DNA of 64,000 nt, taken from contig NC_058058.1 of assembly GCF_020085105.1 (NCBI RefSeq), positions 3,481,587 to 3,545,586 of the forward strand, written 5' to 3'. Positions 53,897 through 64,000 of this stretch are shown here, one piece after another; position 1 is the stretch's first letter, and every line of letters begins with the position of its first letter. A model generated the notes under the pieces. That model saw nothing but the letters and a program-made list of their open reading frames with translations, was not told the origin of the DNA and searched no databases. Made by a program: the position numbers and the translations under genes. Origin of the DNA: Siniperca chuatsi. Lineage: Eukaryota; Chordata; Actinopteri; Centrarchiformes; Sinipercidae.

Positions 53897-54494
53897 TGTG
53901 ACTAGTTTTCTCTGTGTTTTCCTTCCCTGGTGTCCCTTGTGTGTTTTTGTCTGTCTCTTTGTGTCTGTGTGTGTATGTGTGCTGTGGGTGTGGTTCTCAT
54001 TCACTCTCCATCCTGGTTCCTGGTTACCTGCTAAGTACATACTCCTGCCTCTCATCAAGTTCATCACGTTGCAGTATATTAACCCTGGTTCTTCAGCCAC
54101 TCATCGCCTGATCGTCTTGTCGTCCTGTGGTAGTATGTGCTCCAGGCCTCTGTCATGACTTTGTGATTCATTATGTCCTTGTGACTTTTTCTCGTGTGAT
54201 TCTCCTGCCTAATCGTGTTTTTCCTTGTGCTTCAGGACCACACTCATCTGCCTGCCTGCCTGCTCTCAACCAGCTTTCCACCAGCCATCTCCAGCAAGCC
54301 ACACCATTCCACCTCACTCATCCACGTAGCTCAGGTCTCCCCAGCCATCGCTCACCGCCCTCTGCCTTTGCAGGCTGCCTCTCAGCTCACTCAATCTCCA
54401 TTCCCCATTCCCCTTACAATTAAGACCCACTTTTATATTCATTTACTCTGGCGTTTGTGCCAGCTTTGGGGTCAAAATCTGCAAAACTGTAACA
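53897..54494 (+). mobile_element. Solo LTR, 598 bp, 3' of V11
   Basis: TGTGACTAG to CTGTAACA, flanked by the 5-bp duplication CTGTA (53892-53896, 54495-54499). Pyrimidine-rich with a cctgatcgtcttgtcgtcct stretch like gypsy LTRs. Fossil with no internal region. Confidence 0.8.
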
Positions 54495-54615
54495 CTGTAT
54501 GTATAAATATTTTAATTTAAATAAATATTTTGAATAGAATAAAAATAAAATAAATAAAACACTATATACAGTTATTTACATACATATGCCATTCATATGA
54601 CATATTACATACATA

Positions 54616-55240
54616 TTGCCATCTTGGACAGTGTCTCCCACCCGCTCCATGACGTGCTAGTCAAGCAAAGGAGCACCTTCAGCAGAAGACTCATCCCCCA
54701 AAATGCACCACAGAGCGCCACAGGAAGTCATTCCTGCCTGTGGCCATCAAACTATTTAACTCCTCCCTCTAAGTGTTAGTCTGTTTGACCCTAAGTCATT
54801 AAACTGGACATTGAGCATTACCTCTCCGCCATAATTAATAATAATTGTGCAATATTCTGTGTACTACTCCTGTGCAATATTAGTTTTCCCATGTTAGTTT
54901 TTCTTATTTATTGTTATTGATATTATATACCTCTATTACTCTCGACAGTACATGCACCTCCGCTTATTATTACTATTACTTATTACACATTTAGTTACAT
55001 TGTATTTTATACTGTACTTTCATCATCATCCAGAAAACCCACTTGGTACTCGACACTTAGTTTATCTTATACTTATACCGACATGATACTTAATTTATTT
55101 TCTGACCTGTTTTATTGTGTTTATAGTGTATCATATCGTTTTCTAGTACTTTCTCCTGTGTGCACTGACGTAAAGGCAAGCTACTGTAACAAAGAGTTTC
55201 CCTACGGGGATCAATAAAGTATTTCTGATTCTGATTCTGA
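54616..55240 (+). mobile_element. L2/Rex-type LINE 3' fragment
   Basis: Matches the last part of 44830-47716 (gccatcttggacagtgtctc to gatcaataaagtatttctga plus attctg repeats), here without the nested LTR. Confidence 0.85.
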
Positions 55241-57395
55241 TATATAACATATACACCCAGAAATCTTTAATGTATAGCAAGGTTGGTTGCAGATTCTGGT
55301 ATCCACATATCATCATCAAAGTGAAATGAAACTGTTAAAACTCAAAAACATTGTTAATAAGTACTTCACTAATAACCCCCAATGGATTACTACATAGTAG
55401 ACAATGAGTTACTAGAGAATGGACTGGGAGAGGATATACTAGTGAATCATTAGGTAATGATTAGTTCATGAATATCTTTGAATCGATCATACTGACCTTT
55501 TTCTTCATGAGTTGTTCCTGTTAAACTATCAGCCGGTGAACAGCACAAAACTAGTAACAGCTCATTCATTACTAATTACTTAAACATTACTTACAGTTTT
55601 TATGCAAGTAAAGTAATACATCATACTAAGTTAAGTAGTCCCTTATTACTTCATCATTAGTTTAAGATTACTTAGCCTTTTTGTGCCCCCTCAAGTAGAT
55701 TGGTGCATCAAACTGAGTGGTTACTGAGTACTGAATCATTGCTTCATGAGTACCTGTCCATTAGTTAATTATTTCAGCATTAAGCAACAGTGTTTGGGAT
55801 TTCCTTTCATTGTTTTCAGATACAAGAACAGCCACAACATACACAATAGTGGTTAGCATTAGCACTTGGCATTAGCATGTAGCTGACATTAGTTTTTTGC
55901 AAGGGTAATAATTGCTTGACTTTAATCGACTGGTCATCCATTTCTGTGTCTTCCACCAGGGGCGTAGAACTAAATTCTGGACCCTGTACATCAGCAGTCT
56001 CTATGGGCCCCTCCCTGCATCCACGGCTATTCATTCTAGTATCTTTGTGGGCACTCCTCAAATCAGGGCCCTGTATACTCAGTCACCATTTCCCCCCCAG
56101 TCCTAAGCCTATCTTCCACCGTGGCTGCCAACAGCGCAGGAGCTGAGTCTTTACACCATGGCAGCAAGCCCCACCCCCAAAGTTCCTGTACTTTTGGAAA
56201 GTGCTACCCCCCGAGCAGGGACCTTTTGGGGCCTCACAGGCTGGCCCTCTCTGGCACAGCGGCAACAACACATTTTCCCTTACATGCAACTCAGAAACCC
56301 GACAAATACAAAGAGACTGAAAATTCATTCTCAATCTTGGTAACAGCAAACCCATTCTCCACAGTGTCCATGTACTCACTTTTGTGGAGCTTTCAGTCAT
56401 ATCACATGATCTTCCTCAGCAGATGGAGTTGCTCAGTCGTCACTGAAATGTAGATTTTCGAATTCCCATTCCTCTGAACATTTTTGGGACTTCTTGTCCA
56501 CGTTGGCTTCAAAGGTAAAAGATTCCATGACAACTGGGCAAACTACTTCTGCTGAGGTGTGAGAACAAATTTGAGAGAAACTGTGAGTTTTGATGAAACT
56601 TATATTTTGTCTGTGCTTTATTGATCAACAATAAGGAGTATAATGACGCACAGTAAATATTCAATACATTACTATAGAGCATTGAAGACTGCCAGATGTT
56701 GATATGGAAATTGTTTCTTTCCTCCTTTGCTGAGCTCAGTAACCATGGTAACAAACAGGCATCGCTGCTGAACCATGGCAACAGACAGGTTTCAGTACTA
56801 AAGATAAAGTTAAAAGTGACATTTTGTTCCTCTGATGCATTAATGTTTGCTAAGCAAACTACAAACATATCTGAGTTTTAAAGTAAAAAAATACATAACC
56901 TAATATGACAGATGTCAGGTTTATATTGTTTTACAGTGTGATAAAGATTTCTTGTCTAAAACAGAAAGGACCTCGATGGTGTGTGATTATACTGTTCATT
57001 CAAAATGAACCGTGTTAACAACTGAGTTACGTATTAAAACTAATCAAATCAAACCTACTCTTACAGCATGTTGTTTAAATATAACAGCTATGTTTTAAGA
57101 TAATCATTTGTAATAAAGTAAAGTACTTGATCAAGATCAAGGAAAACCCATGAACAATACTTGGCTCAGTATTTGGGCTGAAATTTAAAAACTTTTCTGA
57201 ACATTTTCTTCAAAGAGAATACTTTTTTTGCAGTGAAACAAAATGTTTAACTGAAGAAGATTTTAGTCTGAGACATAATGTGACACAATCAAGCATCACT
57301 GTAATTAAATTAAATTCCAATCACTAGTTAAATATTTCAGTAAAGTCTACAAGAAAACAGAATTTGGGTTATTAAAGGAGTTAAATGTTCTTATA
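55241..57395 (+). repeat. Unit B copy 3, shortened
   Basis: Begins inside the region right of the solo LTR (matching 9398 onward) and lacks internal pieces present in the other copies. It holds the dispersed repeat (56075-56520) and the accatggtaac/accatggcaac pair near 56740-56780. No gene supported. Confidence 0.65.
55915..56060 (-). other. Exon-like open stretch in unit B, copy 3
   Basis: Encodes MNSRGCREGP and TPLVEDTEMDDQSIK, but a deletion has removed the donor; the frame runs on into flanking sequence. See 10391-10530. Confidence 0.35.
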
Positions 57396-57435
57396 GTTAA
57401 CATCCAGTCTGGTTCTCCCTCCCTGTACCACAGTG
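57396..57435 (-). pseudogene. J relic of unit B, copy 3, with heptamer
   Basis: Heptamer complement 57429-57435; encodes VQGGRTRLDVN, again lacking Phe, donor and nonamer. Confidence 0.75.
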
Positions 57436-57620
57436 ACAGAAAGACGGCTCACTGACTTTGATAACAACTCACCTAACACATTCACAGTTATGAGGTAAAG
57501 TGTTTAACAGTCAGAAACTCCACAAATGTAAAGGTAACCATTTAACCCTTACTGAATTGTTAAATGTCTTCAAAATCTTTTAAGTCTCTCACAGTAAAAT
57601 AAAGGCAAAAAAGAAATTTT

Positions 57621-58135
57621 GTTGAAGGACCTCAGCCTCCTCAGAAAATAGAGGCGGTTCTGACCCTTCCTGTAAAGAGCTTGAGTGTTCTTAGCCCAGT
57701 CCAGTTTATTGTCCATGTGTACTCCCAGGTATTTGTAGTCCTCAGCAATGTCCACACTGACCCCCTGGATGGAAACCGGGATCACTGGTGCCTTGGCCCT
57801 TCGTAGGTCTAAAACCAGCTCCTTAGACTTAGTCGCTTTGAGCTGCAGATGGTTCTGTTCAAACCATGAGACAAAGCTACCCACCACAGCCCTGTACTCA
57901 GTCTCATCACCACCGCTGATACATCCCACCACAGCAGAGTCATCAGAAAACGTCTGAAGGTGGCAGGACTCTGTGTGGTAGCTGAAGTCTGTGGTGTAGA
58001 TGGTGAAGAGGAAGGGAGAGAGGACGGTCCCCTGAGGGGCCCCAGTGTTGCTGACCACACTGTCTGACACACAGTGCTGCAGACGCACGTGCTGCCAGTC
58101 TGGTAGTCAACATCCAGGTAGTCAACATCCTGATC
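57621..58135 (-). mobile_element. L2/Rex-type LINE fragment
   Basis: Reads leftwards: LQHCVSDSVVSNTGAPQGTV, the catalytic stretch LQTFSDDSAV and YKYLGVHMDNKLDWA. Internal RT piece without its 3' tail; open for about 170 codons. It sits where unit B copy 3 would continue towards a V. Confidence 0.85.
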
Positions 58136-59100
58136 ACCTGATGTTATGAAATATTAGTAATCTGACTCTGAGACAAACCCAGTAACTGTGGATTTCATGG
58201 ATCAACTGTTATTATTAAGAAAGTAGTTATTCCTATAATCTTACACATGGACACCACTGATGAGATGAATAGGTCTTTCTTTTTTTCTACATACAGAGAC
58301 TGTGTTGTCCTAACTTTCATTGGGCCTGTTATTCTAAAACATTCCTGGGGTTAAAATCTCAGATCACAGTCATGTTGTATCACTTTATGCTGATGATAAA
58401 ATGCTTTTTATTTCTAATCCTAAAAAGAAATCAGACGTTCTTATATTTATTCAGAGACCTGAAACTTACAATCATTTCTAGGTACAAATTAAATCTATAC
58501 AACATATCTATCTTCATCAAGAGCAGACTTCAGTGATACAAGATAAATGGGTGGTCTTGTCGGGTCTCTGTAAAGATATAATAAAGAATATGGTCTAGAC
58601 TTGCTCTATAAGAAAAGTCCAATGAATTCTGTTATAAATTGGCGCCATATATATAAAATTGAATTGAACTGAATTGGTTTTCTATTAAAATTCTTTAATC
58701 ATTATGGGTATAGTTACCAAGGTTCATTAATATCAGACAGACCTGCAACGACAATGAAAATCATTTCCCCAGTCATTAAATTATGAAGAATTGAAATACA
58801 AAAAGGATAGTCTTGTTATTACCGTGGCTTCATGTCATATACTAACATGCGTTCCTAATACAAAATATATGGCAAAGAAGTCATAAGACTTCACTTCACT
58901 TTTATAAATAGAAAATAGAAGGAAACCAATCTTAGATGACACTTTTATTGTTCTGAAATATTAAAACCTTCAACAATACAACAAGCAAGAAAACATTAAT
59001 GTTGAAACGTGTGTTGAGAGAAAGAGAGAACCAGAGAGAGGGAGTGCAGACTCAGAGCAGTAGCAGTGTAAAACCAGTAGCAGAGTCCCAGTGAGTCAGG
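58136..59100 (+). repeat. Repeat debris 5' of pseudo-C6
   Basis: An L1-type fragment (58295-58550, degraded YADD), the dispersed repeat of 14160 (58552-58680), then flank matching 20203-20524. It preserves the pre-insertion form of the site that holds the gypsy element at 14734. Confidence 0.6.
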
Positions 59101-59264
59101 TCAGGACTGGGAACACTGGTCTCTCCTCAGTGTCTCTGAGACCAGAGTCTGGCAGCCCTGGGTGGCCTCACAGGTCACAGAGCCCACACTGGTCTGCAGG
59201 GAGCCCCTGCTGCAGCTCCTCGCTGGAGGGGGCAACACCGTCAGGGTGGGGACGACTCAATCCA
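59101..59264 (-). pseudogene. C6, dead constant exon (type b)
   Basis: Only 164 bases from the ctctgcag acceptor (exon start 59264) to the terminal stop (59103-59101). The beginning (PTLTV) and end ([22 protein letters not shown]) of the domain remain; the centre is deleted, a stop lies in the second codon after the splice, and one base is missing in the proline run. No J beside it. Confidence 0.88.
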
Positions 59265-59829
59265 CTGCAGAGAGAGAGAAATTAATAAAGTTTATATGAG
59301 GGAAACTAAACTCCACCCTGTTGGTTGCAGCAGAGGAAGCTACTGGTTCTGTTGGTCTTCCTCAGATTGAATTAAATTAGTCTTTAACGTTTCACTTCCC
59401 TCTCTGAGCTCAGTAACCATGGCAACAGACAGGCATCACTGCTGAACCACAACAGACAGGTTTCAGTACTAAAGATAAAAAGTTTTAACAGGCACACTTT
59501 TAATTGGAGGCATATTCTTCATATTCTGAGTTTTATATAACTATAACTAACTATAACCAAAATATTACACATAAGATAAAGACTGTGAAGCTTTTATTGT
59601 TATCTATCTTAAATATTTCTTGTCTCAATCCAAAACCTCATAATTGATAATTTGTATTTGTTCTCTTCATGTAAGCAGGAATCCTTACTGAACAGTCAGG
59701 CTTCATTACTGAAACATTCAAATGAATATTGTAAACTACTGAACTAAGTATTGATCCATTAATAAACAGCATCATCAGAGTGATCCAAGTCCCTGCTGGA
59801 GTCAGTCAGAACATTTCCATAGAGAGCCA
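59265..59829 (+). repeat. C6 upstream flank and V-upstream block before V12
   Basis: Type b flank, with accatggcaac near 59417, then a shortened V-upstream block. Non-coding. Confidence 0.65.
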
Positions 59830-59876
59830 CTTTGCATCAGCAGCACCATGCTCCAGTGCTCTGGGAGAGTTTATAA
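59830..59876 (+). promoter_or_regulatory. V12 promoter
   Basis: CTTTGCAT 59830-59837; the TATA element is TTTATAA (59870-59876), one base different from the others and closer to consensus. Confidence 0.8.
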
Positions 59877-59955
59877 TCCTGAGAGTTGAACACTGGATGA
59901 CTGACAGCTGTCCTTCATGACAACAGAAGCCACAGAAATCCTCCTCATCAAAAAC

Positions 59956-60438
59956 ATGACTTTGATCTCCGTCCTCATCTGGACTCTCCTCTGCTGCTGC
60001 TTCACAGGTAAAGTCCAGAGAATCAAGCTCCTCTCCTCCGTGAACATACGTCCCTCTGAAATGAAGCCGACAAAACCATGACGCTGCTTTATGTTTTTGT
60101 CTCTGTATCCTCAGAGTCCAGAGGCCAGGTCACAGTGACTCAGCCTGGAGCAGTGAGCTCTGCTCTGGGAGGTTCCGTCTCCATCAGCTGTAGGACCAGT
60201 CAGAATGTTAATGTTTGGAGCAACAAGCACCTTTTAGCCTGGTACCAACAGAGAGATGGAGAAATTCCTAAACTCCTCATCTACCATGCTAGCACTCGAG
60301 CATCAGGGATTCCAGGTCGTTTTACAGGCAGTGGATCAAACTCTGACTTCACTCTGACCATCAGTGGAGTCCAGACTGAAGATGCAGCAGTTTACTACTG
60401 TCAGAGTTATCACTACATCAACAGTCAGTGGTTGTTCA
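59956..60438 (+). CDS. V12, immunoglobulin light-chain V segment
   Basis: Leader exon 59956-60007, V exon 60115-60438, open to the RSS. CDR1 [13 protein letters not shown]2 HAS, germline CDR3 [12 protein letters not shown]. Ile replaces Thr in GEIPKLL. It is the intact counterpart of pseudo-V5 around CDR1 (same caagcac stretch). Cysteines, splice sites and promoter intact. Confidence 0.93.
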
Positions 60439-60466
60439 CACAGTGAAAAAGCGTCGTACAAAAACC
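60439..60466 (+). other. V12 recombination signal (12-RSS)
   Basis: Heptamer 60439-60445, nonamer 60458-60466; consensus. Confidence 0.95.
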
Positions 60467-60544
60467 TCCCTCAGTCAGACTGAACAGAAACTGAAGTGAG
60501 TGCTGCAGCTGGAAGCTACTGCAGAGACTGATACACTTCACTGA

Positions 60545-60546
<2 letters not shown>

Positions 60547-60576
<30 letters not shown>
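60547..60576 (+). repeat. (CA)n microsatellite 3' of V12
   Basis: About 15 CA units. Confidence 0.95.
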
Positions 60577-60577
<1 letters not shown>

Positions 60578-60869
60578 AATTCAGATTTATAGGATGAAAC
60601 AATTACAGACAGGACTTACTGGAAAATCATTACATTTGAAAGTTTGTAAAAAAAATAGACCCATCACAGATACCAAAACATCAAATTTCATCATTAGTTT
60701 CATTGTGTCATTGTGACAGTTTCTGAACGTTCTGGCAACTTTTATCACTGAGAAAACAAACAGTGCTGGACTCTTCAAATTCTTTTCAGATTGAGATTTC
60801 CAATATTTTACAAGAAGCATCAATGCCAAGAATGTTCTTTGTGAAAAATTCAGTTGTTTACAGCAAATC
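60577..60869 (+). repeat. V12 3' flank
   Basis: Non-coding, as after V6 and V9. Confidence 0.65.
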
Positions 60870-61790
60870 AAGATAAGATAAGATAAGATGTACCTTTATT
60901 GATCCCCTGTAGGGGAAATTCAATTTGACACAGCAGCACAAGGGAATGTAGAAAAAAATTCTAAATTTCTAAAATATACATACAGTACATACACTCATAC
61001 AGCAACTGTTTGTATATACATGCCCCCTAAGCGCTTTGAGGCTTATGGGGCTGGATGAGTCTGTGGCTGAACGTGCTCCTGAGCCGGCTCAGCTCGGCAT
61101 AGAGAGGATGATGAGAGGGTTGTCCATGATAGCTTTCAACTTCCCTCTCATCCTCCTCTCTGTCACTGCCTCCACATTGTCCAGTTCCATCCCCACCACG
61201 GAGCTGGCCTTCCTCACCAGCTTGCCCAGTTTGTTGGCACCACAAGTCCCCATGCCACCTCCCCAGCACACCTCAGCAAAGAAGGGAACACTGGCCACTA
61301 CAGACTGGTAGAACGTCGTAGCAGCCTAGTGCTCACATTGAAGGACCTGAGCCTCCTCAGAAAGAACAGCCTGTTCTGTCCTTTCCTGTAGAGAGCCTCA
61401 GTGTTGTCTGACCAGTCCAGTTTGTTGCTGAGTTGCACCCATAGGAACTTGTAGGTGTCCACCATCTCCACCCCCTTACCCCTTATGGCGACAGGGGTGG
61501 GGGGCCTCTTGATGTGCTGGACCAGCAGCTCCTTGGTTTTCCCGATGTTGAGCTGTAGGTGGTAGCTGTCGCACCATCCTATGACTCTGTACTACTCCTC
61601 CTTATCATCTGTGATACAGCCGACAATGGAGGAGTCATCCAAGAACTTCTATAAGTGGCACGTTCCCGAGTCGAAGCAGAAGTCAGATGTGGGGAATATA
61701 TACGGTGACAGTACAGTTCCTTAGGGTGTGCCAGTATTGCTTGTGACCGCGTGTGACAAGCAGCCTTGTGGCCTGATGGTTACAGTTAAA
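60870..61790 (-). mobile_element. L2/Rex-type LINE fragment, second subfamily
   Basis: Reads leftwards and ends in aagat repeats next to gtacctttattgatcccctg (reversed). It encodes the RT end and post-RT region: KLDWSDNTEALYRKGQNRLF, FLRRLRSFNV, KASSVVGMELDNVEAVTERR. 5'-truncated, with frame changes. The tail differs from 44830-47716, so it is another subfamily; the short tails at 31150 and 41893 belong to it. Confidence 0.8.
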
Positions 61791-62580
61791 ACTTTAAAAA
61801 CTCAAAATGAAAACAATAATTTTTAGATTTTAAAACATCGGAAATGTGACATGAAGTTATGCATTGAGGAGATCAGATCACGTATCAGCACAGCAGGTGA
61901 TTGATTGTCAGTTCTGTGTAACCTCTACCTGTTACCTGTTTTAGCACAGCCACAACATTAGATGGCAGTGGTGACCATTATTGTCATAAGAAAAACCCAG
62001 AGCAGCTGCGTTTACTTTCTCTCACATTCACTTTGTCACACAAAGCAGGAACAGTGGTGCTGAGGAGAGAGAGTTTCATCTGTTCACAGCAGCTCCTACC
62101 TGCTTTAGGATACCACAGCTAAGCACTGTCAGGCTGCACTGACAGAGCTGTCAGATGTGACCTGCATTACATCGTCTCATCATGTCTTTCTAAAATAATC
62201 ATCTATCATTAAAATAATGGCTTTAAAATCATTAGACTGGGAGAAAGATAGCCATGCACATTAAACAATGAACCAAAAGAGTTCTTGAGCCAAAATATTA
62301 CAATTACAGTATTTTCTTCATACAGAGTTATGCAGAGTAGTTTTATTCAATGAATTGATAAGAATGCAGAAAATAAAAGTTACACTGTTATTGCATCAAG
62401 ATTATTTATTTAAAAGTGGATTTTAATCTGGTTATCGACACTGTGAAGCCTTCAAGAATTGTTGCGCTTACATCAAATTTCAAATGTCAGACCCAATAAG
62501 ATAATAAGTATTGATCCATTAATAGACCTCATCATCAGAGTCCCTGTTGGAGTCAGTCAGAGCATTTCCATAGAGAGCCA
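61791..62580 (+). repeat. Block E copy and V-upstream block before V13
   Basis: 61950-62160 matches 31226-31430; 62200 onward is the V-upstream block. Non-coding. Confidence 0.6.
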
Positions 62581-62627
62581 CTTTGCATCAGCAGCACCAT
62601 GCTCCAGTGCTCTGGGAGAGTTTATAG
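62581..62627 (+). promoter_or_regulatory. V13 promoter
   Basis: CTTTGCAT 62581-62588 and TTTATAG 62621-62627. Confidence 0.8.
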
Positions 62628-62706
62628 TCCTGAGAGTTGAACACTGGATGACTGACAGCTGTCCTTCATGACAACAGAAGCCACAGAAATCCTCCTCATC
62701 AAAAAC

Positions 62707-63180
62707 ATGACTTTGATCTGCGTCCTCATCTGGACTCTCCTCTGCTGCTGCTTCACAGGTAAAGTCCCGAGAATCAAGCTCCTCTCCTCCGTGAACATCC
62801 GTCCCTCTGAAATGAAGCCGACAAAACCATGACGCTGCTTTATGTTTTTGTCTCTGTATCCTCAGAGTCCAGCGGTCAGTACACAGTGACTCAGCCTGGA
62901 GCAGTGAGCTCTGCTCTGGGAGGCTCCGTCTCCATCAGCTGTAGGACCAGTCAGAATGTTTATAGCTCAAACCGTTTAGCCTGGTACCAACAGAGAGATG
63001 GAGAAACTCCTAAACTCCTCATTTACTTTGCTAGCACTCGAGCATCAGGAATTCCAGATCGTTTTACAGGCAGTGGATCAAACTCTGACTTTACTCTGAC
63101 CATCAGTGGAGTCCAGACTGAAGATGCAGCAGTTTACTACTGTAAGAGTTATCATGAGATCAACAGTCAGTATGTGTTCA
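62707..63180 (+). CDS. V13, immunoglobulin light-chain V segment
   Basis: Leader exon 62707-62758, V exon 62866-63180, open to the RSS. It has the short CDR1 type (NVYSSNR), as V2 does; CDR2 FAS; germline CDR3 [12 protein letters not shown]. The mature start differs ([10 protein letters not shown] against [10 protein letters not shown]), and Lys follows the second Cys, as in V10. All core residues, splice sites and promoter are intact. Confidence 0.93.
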
Positions 63181-63208
63181 CACAGTGAAAAAGCGTTGTA
63201 CAAAAACC
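63181..63208 (+). other. V13 recombination signal (12-RSS)
   Basis: Heptamer 63181-63187, nonamer 63200-63208; one spacer base differs (gcgttgt for gcgtcgt). Confidence 0.95.
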
Positions 63209-63286
63209 TCCCTCAGTCAGACTGAACAGAAACTGAAGTGACTGCTGCAGCTGGAAGCTACCGCAGAGACTGATACACTTCACTGA

Positions 63287-63288
<2 letters not shown>

Positions 63289-63324
<36 letters not shown>
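63289..63324 (+). repeat. (CA)n microsatellite 3' of V13
   Basis: About 18 CA units. Confidence 0.95.
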
Positions 63325-63328
<4 letters not shown>

Positions 63329-64000
63329 CACACAGACAAATTCATTTAGCGGTTTGAACATTTCACCATTGTTGGTTTAACCACCAGTGAATATGTATCA
63401 AAACAAATTTAACAACAAAAAAATTATCTTGATGGAAACCAAATTACTTTCTCCGTCACATTTTCTCACCATCCATTCATATCTCATTATAATCTCATGT
63501 TCTTATCAATTTTCTGAAGAATATAAAGGCCAACCTGGGACAGTTAATGAGAAAAGGCTCGGCCATCAGCTTTGACCTCAGCTTCATACTGGATCACAGT
63601 TTTCTCAACAATTTCCGGAAAATGCAAAGACATAGATCAGCATCAGAAACCTTTGCAATAAAAAATGTCCAAACAAAACCTGTACATCCTTCAAATCACA
63701 CAAAATATTACTTTAAATATGTAAAACTATGTTATCTAATGAAAAGCTCAAAATCAAATGAAATCATAAAAAGGCAAAAGACATAAGTTACCTACTTAAT
63801 ATGACTAGATCTACATAAATAACTCTTACTGTATATATATATATATATATATATAATGCAATAACACATTTTCCCCTACATGCAACTCAAAAACCCAACA
63901 AATACACTGCGATTAAAATTCATTCTTGACCATGGAAACACCAAAACAATCTGCACAACTTCCATCCACTAACTGTTGTGAAGCTTTCAATCCTATCACA
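63325..64000 (+). repeat. V-downstream block after V13, to the window end
   Basis: V-downstream flank, a TA microsatellite (about 63833-63855), then the dispersed repeat seen at 22800 and 32050, cut by the window edge. The order matches 31563-32284. Confidence 0.65.

Noticed and set aside
53882-54423. Frames of 65-101 codons after V11
   Set aside because: They lie within a solo LTR bounded by a 5-bp target duplication.

Overview
The window is part of an immunoglobulin light-chain locus of a teleost fish, most likely a percomorph. Evidence: thirteen light-chain V segments on the + strand, with split leaders, V-set framework residues and 12-bp-spacer recombination signals (RSS). Six light-chain constant (C) exons and several J segments lie on the - strand. 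The repeats are typical of teleosts: L2/Rex-type and L1-type LINEs, a Penelope-like element, and Ty3/gypsy chromodomain elements. No unrelated host gene is visible.

Layout. V1 (785) is followed by a Penelope-like insertion (1849-3739), then constant exon C1 (5601-5941, -) with two dead J segments (6742-7099). V2 (7636) is followed by unit B, a 4-kb block present three times (about 8.2-12.2, 49.0-53.0 and 55.25-57.6 kb). Each copy carries a J relic; the first two also share a solo LTR at the same site. V3 (12535) is followed by a young Ty3/gypsy element (14734-20202) and pseudo-C2. Then come V4 (21681), pseudo-V5 (24464), a gypsy relic with inverted termini (25453-27041), and C3 with J3 (28490-29675), the only intact J-C pair. 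Next are V6 (30213), V7 (33727, a different kappa-like family), V8 (37256), C4 (39655-39974, no J), V9 (40971), pseudo-C5, an L2-type LINE with a solo LTR nested in it, pseudo-V10 (48654), V11 (53270), pseudo-C6, V12 (59956) and V13 (62707).

How it works. V segments read rightwards and J-C pairs read leftwards. V signals have 12-bp spacers; the J3 signal has a 23-bp spacer. The V and J signals point the same way, so joining must be by inversion, and any V on either side of J3 could use it. Ten V segments look usable, V5 and V10 are dead and V7 is doubtful. One J is intact. C1, C3 and C4 have intact reading frames, but only C3 keeps a J. V frameworks, leaders, introns and signals are nearly uniform; differences gather in CDR1 and CDR3, and V9 looks like a mosaic of V11-like and V6-like sequence.

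The rest is paralogous flanking DNA repeated with each V-C unit, CA microsatellites just 3' of the V signals, and transposon debris. I see no CRISPR array, rRNA or tRNA gene. Everything was read by eye; alignments, expression and repeat-library matches were not available.
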